Source: Hyphomicrobiales bacterium
GTDB lineage: Bacteria > Pseudomonadota > Alphaproteobacteria > Rhizobiales > Aestuariivirgaceae
Assembly (NCBI GenBank): GCA_027067085.1
Contig: JAMOMM010000500.1
Coordinates: 1-6,131 of the forward strand
Length of the DNA stretch: 6,131 nucleotides
Direction of reading: 5' to 3'
Position 1 is the stretch's first letter, and every line of letters begins with the position of its first letter. Shown in pieces: positions 3,456 to 6,131 of this stretch. A model generated the notes under the pieces. The model was not told the DNA's origin. It ran no database searches and saw only the letters and a program-made list of their open reading frames with translations. A program made the position numbers and the translations under genes.

Positions 3456-6131
3456 CTATTCTGCAGCTTGAGTTGCCGGTTTGGTTTCAGCATCGCTTGA
3501 TGTTTCAACATTATCATTTTTAGCCAATTCAACCGCTTCATCTTGAACTTTAGGTTTCTTGTTTTTAAAGCGCGCAATCATTTTTAACCAAGCTTGTTTC
3601 CAGACGGTTGGAGCTGACAATAATACTGGTGTTAAAAACAACGTGATGATGGTTGCAAAAGCCAAACCAAAACTAATGGCGGTTGCCAATTGAACCCACC
3701 AATTCGAGGTCAGAGAACCAACCAGAATTGAGCGATCAAACCAACCAAGGTTAAGTTGAAAAATCATCGGCAACAATCCAAATATAGTTGTCACGGTAGT
3801 CAGCATCACTGGGCGCAATCGTTGTGCAGCGGTACGCAATACAGCCTCTTGCGGTGTCATGCCTTCCTTGAGCAACACGTGATACGTGTCAATAAGAACA
3901 ATGGCGTTATTGACCACGATTCCAGCCAGTGCAATCACACCTGTACCTGTCATAATGACAGAGAATGCTTGGCCCGTGACCATCATCCCAATAAGCACGC
4001 CTGCAACGGACATAACCAACGTGGATAGTGTAAGCATGGCATGATAAAAACTATTGAACTGGGTAACCAAAATAATGAACATCAAGAAAATACTGGCAAG
4101 CATGGCTTTGATTAAAAAGTCTTGGCTTTTCTTTTTGTTTTCATCGCCACCACGGAATTTGAACTCAATTCCTTGAGGCCATTTCTGCCCTTTTAGCCAT
4201 GTATCAAGCTCTGCAATTTTCGTATCTGGATCCACCCCTTCTGCAGCATTTGCTTTTACATAAACGGAGACCAAACCGTCTTTGCGAACGATGTTATCGA
4301 CCGCAGGCTTTACTTCGCGGGTTACAAAGTTTGACAACGGCACCATGCCATTTGGTGTGCGGATGCGCATTTGTTGAATACGTTCAAGCGAGCGTTCATT
4401 GCGCGGTAAGCGCACACGAATATCAACTTCTTCGGAGGAATCATCTGGGCGGTAGGTACCAACCAAAATACCGTTTGTGACCAATTGAATAATCGCACCA
4501 ACCGATGAAATGTCAGTACCAAAGCGTCCAGCTTCTTTACGATCAACAACAAGATTCCATTCAATCCCAGGTAACGGTGTATCATCGGTAATATCGACCA
4601 ACCCTGTCATTGAGGATTCAAGATATGCTCTAACCTTTTTAGCAACAGCATTGGTAACACTCGCATCATGAGCACGCACTTGAAGGCGAATATCCTTGCC
4701 TGAGGGGGGGCCATCTTCGCGCTTTTTAATCTCAACCAAAATTCCTGGTAAATTTGACGTTCTATCGCGGGCTTCTTTTAGAATGACAGCACCACGACGA
4801 CGGGTTTTAAAATCGGCCAACGAAATGGTCATTTCGCCAATCACATCTTTAGGCTTATCCAAACCACCGCCAGAACCAATAGAAGGCCCACCTGCTCCGC
4901 CAGATCCGACACTGGTTGAAATGGTTTCAATCCCGTCGATGTTTAAGAAAATTTTCTCAACCTTTTTGGTTAAACGTAGTTTCTCATCGATTGATAAGTT
5001 GCCGCGCGAACGGACATAGACCAATGCTTGATCTGGTTCTGTTTCAACAAAAAATGTAACACCATTGCTGTAGCTACTAAAGTTTACAAACACAGCGACA
5101 ATCACGCCAATGACAATGGTCGCCACAAACAACGGGAACTTAATCAAGCTAGAAAGAATGCGAACATAAAGCCCCGTAAAGCCCCCAAGCTTGCGCAAAT
5201 CTCCTGTTTCTGCACCCGATAAAAGTTGTAGATTAGCACTTTGCGAGCTATCAGGTTTGCCAAAAAACCGACCGATAACAGGCAAAAATATCATGGCGGT
5301 CACTAATGAGGCCGACAAAACAATAATCACGGTTATTGGTAGGTTGGACATAAACTTGCCCGTAACACCTGGCCAAAATAACATTGGTAAAAATGCTGCA
5401 AGGGTCGTTGCAGTCGATGAAAACACAGGCCAAAACATGCGTTTAGAAGCTTGAATATAGGCCTCGGTTCGATGGATGCCTTCCGACATTTTTCGATCGG
5501 CATATTCGGTAATAACGATCGCCCCATCAACCAACATTCCAACGGTGAGCACCATACCAAACATCAACATGTTGTTGATTGAGTTGCCCATCAAACTAAC
5601 GATCAAAAAACCCAGCATGAACGATGTGGGGATGGCAAACCCAACCATTAGGGCCGAGCGCATGCCCAACGCTGCCACACAAATCACCATCACCAAAGCA
5701 ATGGCGGTTAAGATGGATGACTGCAGCGAACCAAGCACTTCAAAAATCATTTTTGATTCATCAAGGGCAAAATTTACATGAACTTTATCTGGCCAGTTAG
5801 CGCTTGCTTTGGCAACAACTTCACGTACTTGCTTATTGGTTTCAATGATATTTTCACCAATGCGTTTAACCACGGAAATGGTAATAGCGGGGCGACCGTT
5901 AATGCGGGAATAACTTGTTGCGTCCTTGAAGGTGCGACGAATATCTGCGATGTCGCCGAGCGTAACAACGGCATCACCATTTACTTTAATCGGGACCGAG
6001 AAAACATCTTGGGCCGTTGCAAATAGGCCAGGAACTTTAACATTAAAGCGCCCCTTGCCTGCATCAATTGCACCAGCAGCAACCAAGCGGTTGTTGCGGG
6101 TAACAGCTGTAATAAGTTCTAATTGAGAGAC
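3456..6131 (-). CDS. RND-family efflux permease subunit (N-terminus off window)
   Basis: Inner-membrane proton-driven pump of the RND superfamily, normally working with a periplasmic adaptor and an outer-membrane channel. The frame is open to the right edge, giving 891 visible residues; by comparison with AcrB roughly the first 190-200 (TM1 and the first porter subdomain) are missing. Counting from the window edge, TM2-TM6 lie near residues 138-157, 160-182, 188-210, 233-254 and 264-286, TM7 near 332-354, the second periplasmic porter domain about 355-670, and TM8-TM12 near 674-696, 698-720, 725-750, 773-793 and 811-839. TM4 reads MLVDGAIVITEY, keeping one of AcrB's two aspartates (Asp202, codon 5526-5528). 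TM10 reads GIVVNNAIVLID, with Asn where AcrB has Lys940. A glycine-rich loop lies at 4860-4907. The tail (about 855-891) is charged and low-complexity. The adaptor gene is probably upstream, beyond the window. Substrate cannot be told from sequence. Confidence -1.
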   Translation of the reverse strand, partial: VSQLELITAVTRNNRLVAAGAIDAGKGRFNVKVPGLFATAQDVFSVPIKVNGDAVVTLGDIADIRRTFKDATSYSRINGRPAITISVVKRIGENIIETNKQVREVVAKASANWPDKVHVNFALDESKMIFEVLGSLQSSILTAIALVMVICVAALGMRSALMVGFAIPTSFMLGFLIVSLMGNSINNMLMFGMVLTVGMLVDGAIVITEYADRKMSEGIHRTEAYIQASKRMFWPVFSSTATTLAAFLPMLFWPGVTGKFMSNLPITVIIVLSASLVTAMIFLPVIGRFFGKPDSSQSANLQLLSGAETGDLRKLGGFTGLYVRILSSLIKFPLFVATIVIGVIVAVFVNFSSYSNGVTFFVETEPDQALVYVRSRGNLSIDEKLRLTKKVEKIFLNIDGIETISTSVGSGGAGGPSIGSGGGLDKPKDVIGEMTISLADFKTRRRGAVILKEARDRTSNLPGILVEIKKREDGPPSGKDIRLQVRAHDASVTNAVAKKVRAYLESSMTGLVDITDDTPLPGIEWNLVVDRKEAGRFGTDISSVGAIIQLVTNGILVGTYRPDDSSEEVDIRVRLPRNERSLERIQQMRIRTPNGMVPLSNFVTREVKPAVDNIVRKDGLVSVYVKANAAEGVDPDTKIAELDTWLKGQKWPQGIEFKFRGGDENKKKSQDFLIKAMLASIFLMFIILVTQFNSFYHAMLTLSTLVMSVAGVLIGMMVTGQAFSVIMTGTGVIALAGIVVNNAIVLIDTYHVLLKEGMTPQEAVLRTAAQRLRPVMLTTVTTIFGLLPMIFQLNLGWFDRSILVGSLTSNWWVQLATAISFGLAFATIITLFLTPVLLSAPTVWKQAWLKMIARFKNKKPKVQDEAVELAKNDNVETSSDAETKPATQAAE

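Noticed and set aside
4696..5019. Plus-strand open frame of 107 codons opposite the RND gene, with other similar ones at 3756-4028, 4199-4480 and 5476-5781
   Set aside because: All lie opposite conserved RND coding sequence and have no recognisable domain or good ribosome binding site; they are shadows.
6084..6086. TTG as the start codon of the RND gene
   Set aside because: The frame continues upstream to the window edge with RND-like sequence (SQLELITAVTRNNRLVAAG), so the gene is cut by the window and does not start here.

Overview
The window looks like chromosomal core sequence from an alphaproteobacterium, most likely of the Hyphomicrobiales (Rhizobiales) type. The base composition is moderate for that group, around the mid-40s percent G+C by eye. 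The assignment rests on the run Atm1-type ABC exporter, then psd, then pssA, on the strong resemblance of the ABC domain to alphaproteobacterial Atm1 proteins, and on the short form of phosphatidylserine decarboxylase. I could not run a taxonomic search. There is no phage, insertion sequence, CRISPR array, tRNA or rRNA in the window.

Plus strand, 1-2935. The window opens inside an Atm1/HMT1-type ABC exporter, of which only the second half of the nucleotide-binding domain and the C-terminal tail are present (to 509). A 271-base gap follows (510-780). It is AT-rich and contains two tandem palindromes, a possible 13-codon leader ORF and two adjacent hairpins. Next comes a YbjQ/UPF0145 family protein (781-1218) with an extra C-terminal tail, closed by a clear intrinsic terminator (1243-1276). 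After a probable promoter region, psd (1390-2088, GTG start) and pssA (2123-2935) form a two-gene operon. PssA makes phosphatidylserine from CDP-diacylglycerol and serine, and Psd decarboxylates it to phosphatidylethanolamine, so the operon encodes two consecutive steps of membrane lipid synthesis.

Minus strand, 2940-6131. A small two-CBS-domain protein (2940-3377) ends 4 bases from the pssA stop codon, so the two transcription units converge. Upstream of it on the same strand lies a large RND-family efflux permease (3456-6131) whose N-terminus is outside the window. The CBS gene has a very strong ribosome binding site whose exact complement lies 15 bases further upstream, so its leader could fold over its own ribosome binding site.

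Most of the window is conventional. I did not find a convincing new multi-gene system. The points that merit a second look are the structured leader in front of the YbjQ-like gene, the possible self-masking ribosome binding site of the CBS gene, and the non-AcrB-like proton relay residues of the RND pump.
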